From contig NZ_FOUK01000008.1 of the NCBI RefSeq assembly GCF_900114845.1, positions 1-64,000 of the forward strand: a stretch of 64,000 nucleotides of DNA, in the 5' to 3' direction. A program made the translations under genes and the position numbers. The stretch's first letter is position 1. Each line of letters begins with the position of its first letter. The notes below the pieces were generated by a model that was not told the origin of the DNA, did no database searches, and was given only the letters and a program-made list of their open reading frames with translations. Shown here piece by piece: positions 44,448 to 53,976 of the stretch. The DNA comes from Pimelobacter simplex (GTDB lineage: Bacteria > Actinomycetota > Actinomycetes > Propionibacteriales > Nocardioidaceae).

Positions 44448-45731
44448 CTAGGACGCGCCCAGCAGGTAGTACGTCGTCATCGGCCCCTTGCCCTTGACCT
44501 CGACGACCTGCGGGTCGCTGAACGCGTAGCGGGTCTCGAGCAGCGCGTGCGTGGCCGCGGAGACCTGGATCCGGTGCGGCCGGCCGTGCGACTCCATGCG
44601 GCTGGCGGTGTTGACCGTGTCGCCCCACAGGTCGTAGGTGAACTTCCGCTGCCCGATCACCCCGGCCACGACGGGCCCGGACGCGATGCCGATCCGCATC
44701 GCGATCGGGCTCGGCCAGGTGGGGGAGAGGCGGGCCAGGGTGCGCTGCATGTCGAGGGCGAGCTCGGCCAGCGAGGCGGCGTGGTCGGCGTCGGGCGTCG
44801 GCAGGCCGGCGACGGCCATGTAGGCGTCACCGACGGTCTTGATCTTCTCGATCCCGCGCCGGTCGCACAGCGCGTCGAACTCGCGGAACATCGTGTCGAG
44901 CAGCGCCACCAGCTCTTCGGGGCTGAGCACCTCGGAGACCGGCGTGAAACCGACGATGTCGGAGAACAGCACGCTCACGCTCGGCGCCGAGTCCGCGATC
45001 GCGCCCCGCTCGGTGCGCAGCCGCTGCGCGATCGGCACCGGCAGCACGTTGTGCAGGATCTCCTCGGAGCGCGCCCGCTCCTGCTCGACCTCGCGCTGGC
45101 GCAGGAAGTCGGTCCGCCGCAGCTTCTCCAGCGCATAGGCGATCACCAGGGCGATCGCGGCCAGCCCCGCCGTCGGCGCCACGTGCGCCCCGAGCGCGTC
45201 CACCCCCTGGAGCACGCCGGGCAGGGTCAGCCCGATCGCGACGTAGATCGCCACGATCGCGCTCACCGCGTGCATCCGCAGCCGGAGCAGGCCGACCGCG
45301 CCGAGCAGGGTGACCGTGGCCGAGGTGCGCAGGTACTCGGCCGGGAAGTCCCCGACCAGCGCCAGCGCCGGCCCCAGTGCCAGCAGGACCACGGCCAGCA
45401 GCAGCACCGACGCCGCCTGGAGGTGCCGGCGCACCAGCCCCCAGCGGGCCACCGTCACCATCGACGTCACGAAGACGACGACGACCGTGGCCCGGAGCAG
45501 GCTGCTCGCCAGCAGGGAGTCCGGGGCGACGAGGGCGTCGACGGCGCCGTACGCGGCGGTGAAGGCGACGCCCACCAGCAGCGCGAAGCGGGCGTCGCGC
45601 AGGCCGGCCTCGTCGTCGTACCGGACGAAATCGCGCTCGGCGGCGGGCTGGTCGAACTCCAGCATCCACCGCTTCATGTGCAGCTGCGCGTGCCGCTCGT
45701 GCACCCAGGCTCGGATCAGGCTGGCCCCCAT
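44448..45731 (-). CDS. Membrane-bound class III adenylate/guanylate cyclase
   Basis: 427 residues. A soluble N-terminal ~50 residues, then about six TM helices (to ~200), a short HAMP-less coiled-coil (REVEQERARSEEILHNVLPVPIAQRL) and the catalytic domain. Metal Asps are in LFSDIVGFT and KTVGDAYMAV; base-selecting Lys in IEKIKTVGD and the Asp of TYDLWGDTVNTASRM favour ATP; Asn/Arg of NTASRM stabilise the transition state. All residues are present, so it is probably an active adenylate cyclase. It converges with the CopD fusion after 2 bp. Confidence 0.92.
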   Translation of the reverse strand: MGASLIRAWVHERHAQLHMKRWMLEFDQPAAERDFVRYDDEAGLRDARFALLVGVAFTAAYGAVDALVAPDSLLASSLLRATVVVVFVTSMVTVARWGLVRRHLQAASVLLLAVVLLALGPALALVGDFPAEYLRTSATVTLLGAVGLLRLRMHAVSAIVAIYVAIGLTLPGVLQGVDALGAHVAPTAGLAAIALVIAYALEKLRRTDFLRQREVEQERARSEEILHNVLPVPIAQRLRTERGAIADSAPSVSVLFSDIVGFTPVSEVLSPEELVALLDTMFREFDALCDRRGIEKIKTVGDAYMAVAGLPTPDADHAASLAELALDMQRTLARLSPTWPSPIAMRIGIASGPVVAGVIGQRKFTYDLWGDTVNTASRMESHGRPHRIQVSAATHALLETRYAFSDPQVVEVKGKGPMTTYYLLGAS

Positions 45732-45768
45732 GACGGCAGGATGCCAGAACTGCTGGTCCGCCTACCCG

Positions 45769-45913
45769 CGAAGTGGGCCGGTTGCGGGTCCGAAGTAGGG
45801 AGGTTGCGGGTCCGAAGTAGGGAGGTTGCTGCGTCCTTCCCGCCTCGAGCCCGCAACCTCCGCACTTCGAGCCCGCAACCCCCGCACTTCGAGCCCGCAA
45901 CCCCCGCACTTCG
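45769..45913. repeat. Inverted 3+3 array of a 22-bp unit
   Basis: Three head-to-tail copies of CGAAGTAGGGAGGTTGCGGGTC (the first diverged at 45769, the third running into TGCTGCGTCC) are followed, after a short TTCCCGCC spacer, by three tandem copies of the complementary unit (CGAGCCCGCAACCTCCGCACTT and two CCCC variants). The block can fold as a long imperfect hairpin. It sits between the cyclase start and the sdh terminator. It lacks regular spacers, so it is not CRISPR. Origin and role unknown. Confidence 0.8.
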
Positions 45914-45918
45914 TGGCG

Positions 45919-45962
45919 AAAACACGAGCGCCGCACCAGCCGGGGCTGGTACGGCGCTCGTG
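45919..45962 (-). terminator. Terminator of the sdhCAB operon
   Basis: A 19-bp stem with one mismatch (45923-45941 and 45944-45962; CACGAGCGCCGCACCAGCC) lies 18 bp beyond the sdhB stop. On the minus strand it is followed by TTTT (45919-45922), a classical intrinsic terminator and rare in so GC-rich a genome. Confidence 0.85.
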
Positions 45963-45980
45963 GGGTGGACGTCGGAGCGG

Positions 45981-46735
45981 TCAGTGACCGTTCTTGAGCG
46001 CGGTGCGCAGGTCCTTGTTGAGCTGCGAGATCACGTCGAGCGGGATCTCCTTGGGGCACGCCGCGGCGCACTCGCCGATGTTGGTGCAGCCGCCGAAGCC
46101 CTCGTGGTCGTGCTGGCCGACCATGTCGACGACGCGCGACCAGCGCTCCGGCTGGCCCTGCGGCAGCTCGCCCAGGTGGGTGATCTTGGCACCCACGAAG
46201 AGGGACGCCGACCCGTTGGGGCAGGCGGCGACGCAGGCGCCGCAGCCGATGCAGGTCGCCACGTTGAAGGCGCGCATGGCCTTGTCGCGGGGCGCCGGCA
46301 CCGAGTTCGCCTCGGGGGCCGAGCCGGTGTTGGCGGAGATGAAGCCGCCGGACTGGATGATCCGGTCGAACGCCGAGCGGTCGACGATGAGGTCCTTGAC
46401 CACCGGGAAGGGCTCGGCGCGCCACGGCTCGATGGTGATCGTGTCGCCGTCCTTGAACGAGCGCATGTGCAGCTGGCAGGTCGTGGTGACCTCCGGGCCG
46501 TGCGCCTCGCCGTTGATCATCAGCGAGCACATGCCGCAGATACCCTCGCGACAGTCGGAGTCGAACGCGACGGGCTCCTCGCCCTTCTCGTTCAGCTGCT
46601 CGTTGAGGACGTCGAGCATCTCGAGGAAGCTCATGTCCGCGGAGATGTCCGCCACCTGGTAGGTGTGGAGTCCGCCCTTGTCGTTGGGTCCGGCCTGGCG
46701 CCAGATCTTCAGGGTGAGGTTCATTCCGCCCGCGC

Positions 46736-46739
<4 letters not shown>
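45981..46739 (-). CDS. sdhB: Succinate dehydrogenase iron-sulfur subunit
   Basis: 252 residues from GTG 46739, which overlaps the sdhA stop (GTGA) and has GGAG six bases upstream. The ATG five codons later (MNLTLKIWRQ) is what homologs often show and may be the true start. [2Fe-2S] ligands CREGICGMCSLMI, [4Fe-4S] CIGCGACVAACP, [3Fe-4S] CTNIGECAAACP are all present. It passes electrons from SdhA flavin to the membrane quinone. Third gene of a CAB operon. Confidence 0.95.
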
Positions 46740-48760
<2,021 letters not shown>

Positions 48761-48773
48761 CTTGGGGTGGTCC

Positions 48774-49490
48774 TTACTTCTCGATGATGCCGACGAGGAC
48801 GAACAGCGGGACCAGCGAGAAGCCGCCGGCGACCACGATCGCCACGACCCAGCCGGCCGCCCGGGCACGCGCTCGCGAGACGGCCGAGCCGGTCAGGCCC
48901 AGCGTCTGCAGCGAGCTGAAGGTGCCGTGGTGCAGGTGCAGGCCGAGCGCCACCATCGCGAGCAGGTAGATGACCGTCATCCACCAGGTGTCGAACGTGT
49001 CGACGACCAGGTGGTACGGGTTGTCGCCGCCGGTGTCACCGTTGCTCGGGTTGATCTTGACGATAGTGAAGTTGAGCAGGTGCCAGACGATGAAGACCAG
49101 CAGGGTCACGCCGCCCCAGCGCATGGTGCGCGAGGAGATCGACGAGCCGTTGTTCTTCTTCACGGCGTACTTGACCGGCCGGGCCTTGGCCGCGCGGCGG
49201 GCCAGGATGACGGCGGAGGCCACGTGCGCGATCAGGGCGAGGATGAGGCCGACGCGCATGATCCAGAGGAAGCCCGAGTAGGGGAGCATCGGCTCACCCA
49301 GGACGCGCAGGTGGTGCGCGTACTCGTTGAAGGACTCCTCACCGGCGAAGGCCTTGAGGTTGCCGTACATGTGCCCCAGCACGAAGCCGATGAACAGCAG
49401 GCCGCTCACGGCCATGAGGAGTTTCAGGGCGATGGTCGAACGGGCTGCACGGGAGCCCTTCACCAATTCGGGTCGCGTCGTCGTTGCCAC
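48774..49490 (-). CDS. sdhC: Succinate dehydrogenase cytochrome b subunit
   Basis: 238 residues from a GTG. Five TM helices (KLLMAVSGLLFIGFVLGHMYGNL, FLWIMRVGLILALIAHVASAVIL, GGVTLLVFIVWHLLNFTIV, VIYLLAMVALGLHLHHGTFSSLQTLGL, AAGWVVAIVVAGGFSLVPLFVLVG). The His residues GHMYGN, AHVASA, WHLLNF and LHLHHG are candidate axial ligands for two b hemes, as in menaquinone-type SdhC. Leads the operon sdhC-sdhA-sdhB, with sdhA 13 bp downstream. Confidence 0.94.
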   Translation of the reverse strand: MATTTRPELVKGSRAARSTIALKLLMAVSGLLFIGFVLGHMYGNLKAFAGEESFNEYAHHLRVLGEPMLPYSGFLWIMRVGLILALIAHVASAVILARRAAKARPVKYAVKKNNGSSISSRTMRWGGVTLLVFIVWHLLNFTIVKINPSNGDTGGDNPYHLVVDTFDTWWMTVIYLLAMVALGLHLHHGTFSSLQTLGLTGSAVSRARARAAGWVVAIVVAGGFSLVPLFVLVGIIEK

Positions 49491-49551
49491 AGGGGGCCAC
49501 GCTACCCCCGCTACTGACTAGTAGGTGACCGGGATCATGTGAGATACGCAC

Positions 49552-49567
49552 GTAAGGCAACCCTTAC
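49552..49567. promoter_or_regulatory. Iron-box-like palindrome upstream of sdhC
   Basis: GTAAGGCAACCCTTAC is an imperfect palindrome close to the AGG-TAAGC-CTAACCT pattern bound by DtxR/IdeR-type iron regulators. It lies 62 bp upstream of the sdhC GTG, and TTGCCTTACG on the minus strand could be a -35 region overlapped by it. Regulation of iron-rich succinate dehydrogenase by iron would make sense; inferred only. Confidence 0.45.
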
Positions 49568-49589
49568 CCACGCGCTCGGGGGTCGGCGG

Positions 49590-50566
49590 TCAGCGCTCCA
49601 CGGCGTCCGCGGCGGCGTCGAGGAAGTCGGTCGAGGGGACGAAGAAGAGCGTGCCGGTCAGCGCCTCGGAGAAGTCGAGCACCCGGTCGTGGTTGCCGGC
49701 CGGCTTGCCGACGAACATGTTCTCGAGCATCTCCTCGATGACGCCGGGATCCTTGGCGTAGCCGATGAAGGAGAGGGTCGAACTCGGTGGCGGCATGACC
49801 GCATGTTGTCGCGCAGGATGTCGCGCTCGGTGCCGTCGGCGTCGACGATCGTGGTGAGGGCGACGTGGGAGTTGGCCGGCTTCACGTCGTCGGGCAGCTC
49901 GACGTCGTCGGCCTTGGTGCGGCCGATGGCCTGCTCCTGCTCCTCGACGCCGAGCGCCTTCCAGCCGGCGAGGTCGTGGACGTACTTCTGGGTGATCACG
50001 TAGCTGCCCCCGGCGTACGCCGCGTCCTCGGCGCCGATGAGCGCGGCCTCGGCCCGCTCGTCGCCCTCCGGGTTCTCGGTGCCGTCGACGAAGCCGAGCA
50101 GGTCGCGCTGGTCGAAGGAGCGGAAACCGTGCACCTCGTCGACCACCCGGGCCACCCCGGCCAGCCGGCCGACCAGGTGCTGGGCGAGCTCGAAGCAGAG
50201 GTCGAGCCGGTGCGCGCGGAGGTGGAAGAAGAGGTCGCCCGCGGTGGCCGGCGCGTGGTGCCGGGCGCCGGTGACCTCGCGGAACGGGTGCAGCCCGGCC
50301 GGCCGGGGGAGGGCGAAGAGCCGGTCCCACGCGGTCGCGCCGATGCCGGCGACACAGGTCAGGTCGCCCTCGGGGATCCGGAAGCCGACCGAGCGGCGCA
50401 GTCCGCCGACGTCCGCGAGCAGCGCGCGCACGGTGTCGGCCGTGGGGTCGGGCGTGGTGGCGGTCGTGGTGGCGGAGCCCGGGGTCTCGTCCTCGAGGGT
50501 GAGCGTCAGGAAGATCGCGGCCTCGGTCAGCGGGGCGAGGACCGCCTGGGGCGTGGGGCTCGGCAC
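49590..50566 (-). pseudogene. DyP-type peroxidase gene, frameshifted near the C-terminus
   Basis: The first ~250 residues (50566 down to about 49810) read in one frame: LGFVDGTENPEGDERAEA (GxxDG), PANSHVALTT with the proximal heme His, GTERDILRDNM with the distal Arg. After RDNM the frame turns into Arg/Ser-rich nonsense that ends at 49658, while the expected ending (FIGYAKDPGVIEEMLENMFVGKP, TGTLFFVPSTDFLDAAADAVER) continues in another frame to 49590. The total is 977 bp, not a multiple of three. Homologs have an N-M-P-x-G...E-F-G-T segment at the break; here only fragments of it are seen. Either a real disruption just after the active site or a sequence error. Cytoplasmic, no Tat signal. Confidence 0.8.
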
Positions 50567-50675
50567 CGAGCCGACTCTACGGGACCTCGGGGGCTCCCGG
50601 CGTCATAGAAAGTGCTTATCAAGCGATGGAAGATTGATCTTTGACGGTCATTGACGAGCAGGGGACGCTGGAGGG
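50567..50675. promoter_or_regulatory. Divergent promoter region of DyP and YdeP genes
   Basis: An unusually AT-rich 50-bp patch (50603-50655) lies between the divergent genes. It includes a perfect small palindrome AAGATTGATCTT (50630-50641) and an ATCAA...TTGAT dyad around it (50619-50638), likely operator material. No -10/-35 set is certain. The regulator is unknown. Confidence 0.4.
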
Positions 50676-52982
50676 GTGAGCGCCAGCGGCCCGACCGAAG
50701 ACCCGCGCGACGACCTGCGGGTCACCGCTCCGAAGAGGGTGGCCGCCGGCGTCCCGGCCGTCGCCCACGCGATGGAGTACTCCCTGGCCCAGGCCGGGCC
50801 GAGGCGCACCCTGCTGACCCTGCTGAGCCTCAACCAGGCCGAGGGCATCGACTGCCCCGGCTGCGCGTGGCCCGACCCGCAGCACCGGCACAAGAACGAG
50901 TACTGCGAGAACGGCGCCAAGCACGTCAGCGACGAGGCGACCACACGCCGGGTGACGCGCGAGTTCTTCGCCGCGCACCCCGTCGACGAGCTCGACCGGA
51001 AGTCCGACCTGTGGCTCAACCAGCAGGGCCGGCTGACCGAGCCGATGGTCAAGCGTCCCGGCGCCACCCACTACGAGCCGATCGGCTGGGACGAGGCCCT
51101 CGGCATCGTCGCCGACGAGCTCACGGCGCTCGGCTCGCCCGACGAGGCGATGTTCTACACGTCCGGGCGGCTCAACAACGAGGCCGCCTTCCTGCTCCAG
51201 CTCTTCGCCCGCGCGTACGGCACCAACAACCTGCCGGACTGCTCGAACATGTGCCACGAGTCGAGCGGATCGGGCCTGGGGGAGACCCTCGGCATCGGCA
51301 AGGGCAGCGTCTCGCTCGACGACATCCACGAGTCCGACCTGGTCTTCGTGGTCGGCCAGAACCCGGGGACCAACCACCCCCGCATGCTCTCCGCGCTCGA
51401 GGAGACCAAGCGCAACGGCGGCAAGGTGATCGCCGTCAACCCGCTGCCCGAGGCGGGCCTGTTCCGTTTCAAGAATCCCCAGAAGGCGCGCGGCGTGGTC
51501 GGGCGCGGCACCGAGATCGCCGACCAGTTCCTCAAGATCCGCCCCGGCGGCGACCTCGCGCTCTTCCAGATGCTCAACCGGCTGCTGCTCGAGGCCGAGG
51601 ACGCCGCACCCGGCACGGTCCTCGACCACGACTACATCGCGGCCCACACGACCGGCTTCGACGCGTTCGCCGCCCACGCCCGCACCATCACGTGGGAGCA
51701 CGTGCTCACCGCCACCGGACTGACCCGCGCCGAGATCGAGCAGGTCCACGCCCAGGTGCTGGCCAGCCGCCGGATCATCGTGTGCTGGGCGATGGGCCTG
51801 ACCCAGCACAAGCACGGCGTGCCGACGATCCGCGAGCTCGTCAGCTTCCTGCTGCTGCGCGGCAACCTCGGCCGCCCCGGCGCCGGCGTGTGCCCGGTGC
51901 GCGGGCACAGCAACGTCCAGGGCGACCGCACGATGGGCATCTGGGAGCGGGTGCCCGACCGGTTCCTCGACGCGCTGGCCGCCGAGTTCGACTTCGCACC
52001 GCCGCGCGCGCACGGCTACGACTCCGTGGCCGGCGTCCGGGCGATGCGCGACGGCCGGGCCAAGGTGTTCGTGGGCGTGGCCGGCAACTTCGTGCGGGCG
52101 ATGTCCGACAGCGACGTCACCGAGGCCGCGCTGCGGTCGTGCTCGCTGACCGTGCAGATCTCCACCAAGCTCAACCGCTCCCACACGGTGTGCGGCGAGA
52201 CGGCGCTGATCCTCCCGACGCTGGGCCGCAGCGACCGCGACGTCCAGGCGAGCGGCGAGCAGTTCGTCACGGTCGAGGACTCGATGAGCGAGGTGCACCA
52301 GTCCCGTGGCCGGCTGGCGCCCGCCTCGCCGCACCTGCTCAGCGAGGTCGCGATCATCAGCCGGCTGGCCCGGCGCACCCTCGGCCCCGGCGGCGCGATC
52401 CCGTGGGAGGACTTCGAGGCCGACTACGCACTGGTCCGCGACCGGATCGCCCGGGTCGTGCCCGGCTTCGAGGACTTCAACGAGCGGGTCGCCGTACCGG
52501 GGGGATTCCGGCTGCCCAACCCGGTCAACTCCGGTGTGTTCCCCACGCCCAGCGGCAAGGCGGTGTTCGTCGTCAACCAGCCGGAGTGGATCGAGCCGCC
52601 GGCCGGCCACCTCGTCCTGCAGACCCTGCGCTCGCACGACCAGTGGAACACCATCCCCTACGCGATGAACGACCGCTACCGCGGCATCCACGACGCCCGG
52701 CGGATCGTCATGGTCAACCCCGACGACCTGGCCGAGCTGGGGCTGGCCGACCGCGACCTGGTCGACCTGGTCAGCGTGTGGACCGACGGCAGCGAGCGCC
52801 GGGCCGAGGGCTTCCGGGTGGTCGCCTACCCGGCCGCGCGGGGCTCGGCCGCGTCGTACTACCCGGAGACCAACGTGCTCGTGCCCCTCGACAGCGTCGC
52901 CGAGATCAGCAACACGCCCACCTCCAAGGGAGTGATCGTGCGGCTGGAGCCCGCGGGTGGCGCGGGTGCCGCCGCCGGCTGA
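50676..52982 (+). CDS. FdhF/YdeP-family molybdopterin oxidoreductase
   Basis: 768 residues, the family length. GIDCPGCAWPDPQH opens a cluster-binding region, THYEPIGWDEALGIVADEL follows, and DCSNMCHESSGSGLGETLG, FVVGQNPGTNHPRM, GNLGRPGAGVCPVRGHSNVQGDRTM and the C-terminal beta-barrel (QWNTIPYAMNDRYRGIHDARRIVMVNPDD) hold the bis-MGD cofactor. CHESS puts a Cys, not selenocysteine, near the Mo. YdeP-like enzymes are of uncertain reaction, linked to acid resistance in E. coli. The position just before a selenocysteine formate dehydrogenase suggests shared cofactor supply or formate-related stress (inference). GTG start. Confidence 0.88.
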   Translation: MSASGPTEDPRDDLRVTAPKRVAAGVPAVAHAMEYSLAQAGPRRTLLTLLSLNQAEGIDCPGCAWPDPQHRHKNEYCENGAKHVSDEATTRRVTREFFAAHPVDELDRKSDLWLNQQGRLTEPMVKRPGATHYEPIGWDEALGIVADELTALGSPDEAMFYTSGRLNNEAAFLLQLFARAYGTNNLPDCSNMCHESSGSGLGETLGIGKGSVSLDDIHESDLVFVVGQNPGTNHPRMLSALEETKRNGGKVIAVNPLPEAGLFRFKNPQKARGVVGRGTEIADQFLKIRPGGDLALFQMLNRLLLEAEDAAPGTVLDHDYIAAHTTGFDAFAAHARTITWEHVLTATGLTRAEIEQVHAQVLASRRIIVCWAMGLTQHKHGVPTIRELVSFLLLRGNLGRPGAGVCPVRGHSNVQGDRTMGIWERVPDRFLDALAAEFDFAPPRAHGYDSVAGVRAMRDGRAKVFVGVAGNFVRAMSDSDVTEAALRSCSLTVQISTKLNRSHTVCGETALILPTLGRSDRDVQASGEQFVTVEDSMSEVHQSRGRLAPASPHLLSEVAIISRLARRTLGPGGAIPWEDFEADYALVRDRIARVVPGFEDFNERVAVPGGFRLPNPVNSGVFPTPSGKAVFVVNQPEWIEPPAGHLVLQTLRSHDQWNTIPYAMNDRYRGIHDARRIVMVNPDDLAELGLADRDLVDLVSVWTDGSERRAEGFRVVAYPAARGSAASYYPETNVLVPLDSVAEISNTPTSKGVIVRLEPAGGAGAAAG

Positions 52983-53967
52983 CCGGCGCCACGCCGCCCG
53001 GGTCCTGCTCGGGCTGCTCGTCCCCGGCCTCGTGCTGCTGGCGGTGGGTCGCCCCGAGCTGATCCTGTACGCCGTCCTCGGCTCCTTCGCCGGCATGTAC
53101 GGCCGGGGCGAGCGACCCGCGGAGCGGCTGCGGCACCAGCTCCACGGTGCGGGGATGCTCGTCACCGGGGTCGCTCTCGGCACGACGCTCGCGGCGACCG
53201 GCGCAGGTCCCGGCGTGCTCGTCGGCTGCGTAACCGCCTTCGCCACGCTCGGCTCGCTGGTCACCGACGCGCTGCGACTGCGCCCGGGCGGGCCGTTCTT
53301 CGGCATCTTCGCGCTCGGCGCCACCGCGAGCGTCGGCGCGGACCTCGTGAGCCCCCTCGGCGCCGTCCTGATCTGCGCGGCGACCGCGGGGTGGTGCCTG
53401 GGGCTGGGGATCGTGGGTGCGGCGCTTGTAACTACGTGTTCAGACCTCTACCCGGGCGTTCATGCTGGTCACAACACCCGGGTAGTAGTTCGAACACGTA
53501 GTTACAAGCAGGCCCTGCGCTACGCCCTGGCCACCGCGACCGCCGGCCTGGCCGGGCTGGCGCTGGGGGTCGAGCACGCCAACTGGGCGATGGCCGCGGC
53601 CGCCGTACCGCTGGCGATCGTGACGGCGGGCGACCCGATCGACCTGCGGGCGGTGGTCGAGCGGGCGGGGCACCGGATCGCCGGCACGTTCGCGGGGCTC
53701 GTCGTCACCGCGGTCGTGCTGCTGCCCGAGCCGCGGCCCGCCGTCCTGGCGCTCGTCGTGATGGCGCTGCTGTTCCCGACCGAGCTCTTCCTCAGCCGGC
53801 ACCACGGCGTCGCGCTCGGCTTCTTCACGCCGCTAATCATGATCATGACCGAGCTCGCCGCGCCCACGGAGCCGCTCGGCCTCCTCGTCGCGCGCGGCGC
53901 CGACACCCTGCTGGGCGTCGCCGCGGGGGTCGCGGCGGCCGCGCTCGTCCCGGGTCGCGAGAGGTAG
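52957..53967 (+). CDS. FUSC-like aromatic-acid-exporter family membrane protein carrying an in-frame palindromic insert
   Basis: 336 residues from GTG 52957, overlapping the YdeP stop by 26 bp (GTG 52966 also possible). Two blocks of about five short TM segments flank a central loop, as in FUSC/DUF families. The central loop (residues ~157-184: LVTTCSDLYPGVHAGHN...) is encoded entirely by an 84-bp palindromic element and is unlike anything in the rest of the protein. The frame is kept. Function (small-molecule efflux or stress) unknown. Its stop codon TAG is also the first three bases of the fdnG -10 box TAGGGT. Confidence 0.75.
   Translation: MARVPPPADRRHAARVLLGLLVPGLVLLAVGRPELILYAVLGSFAGMYGRGERPAERLRHQLHGAGMLVTGVALGTTLAATGAGPGVLVGCVTAFATLGSLVTDALRLRPGGPFFGIFALGATASVGADLVSPLGAVLICAATAGWCLGLGIVGAALVTTCSDLYPGVHAGHNTRVVVRTRSYKQALRYALATATAGLAGLALGVEHANWAMAAAAVPLAIVTAGDPIDLRAVVERAGHRIAGTFAGLVVTAVVLLPEPRPAVLALVVMALLFPTELFLSRHHGVALGFFTPLIMIMTELAAPTEPLGLLVARGADTLLGVAAGVAAAALVPGRER
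53425..53508. repeat. 84-bp palindromic element inserted in frame in the FUSC gene
   Basis: Perfect 17-bp outer arms (53425-53441 CTTGTAACTACGTGTTC and 53492-53508) and inner arms CTACCCGGGCGTT / AACACCCGGGTAG (53448-53460 and 53473-53485, one mismatch) surround a short apex. Length is 84 bp, 28 codons. Base composition (near 50% GC) contrasts sharply with the ~75% GC gene. The TTGTAAC terminus resembles that of copy B at 24816. Confidence 0.9.
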
Positions 53968-53970
53968 GGT
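53965..53970 (+). promoter_or_regulatory. -10 box (TAGGGT), leaderless start for fdnG
   Basis: TAGGGT ends six bases before the fdnG ATG at 53977 and overlaps the FUSC stop codon. No ribosome site is present between (CGGTCC). The mRNA is probably leaderless and begins at the ATG. Confidence 0.55.
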
Positions 53971-53976
53971 CGGTCC

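Noticed and set aside
45769..45913. CRISPR array
   Set aside because: Units are contiguous without unique spacers, invert half-way, and no cas genes are present.
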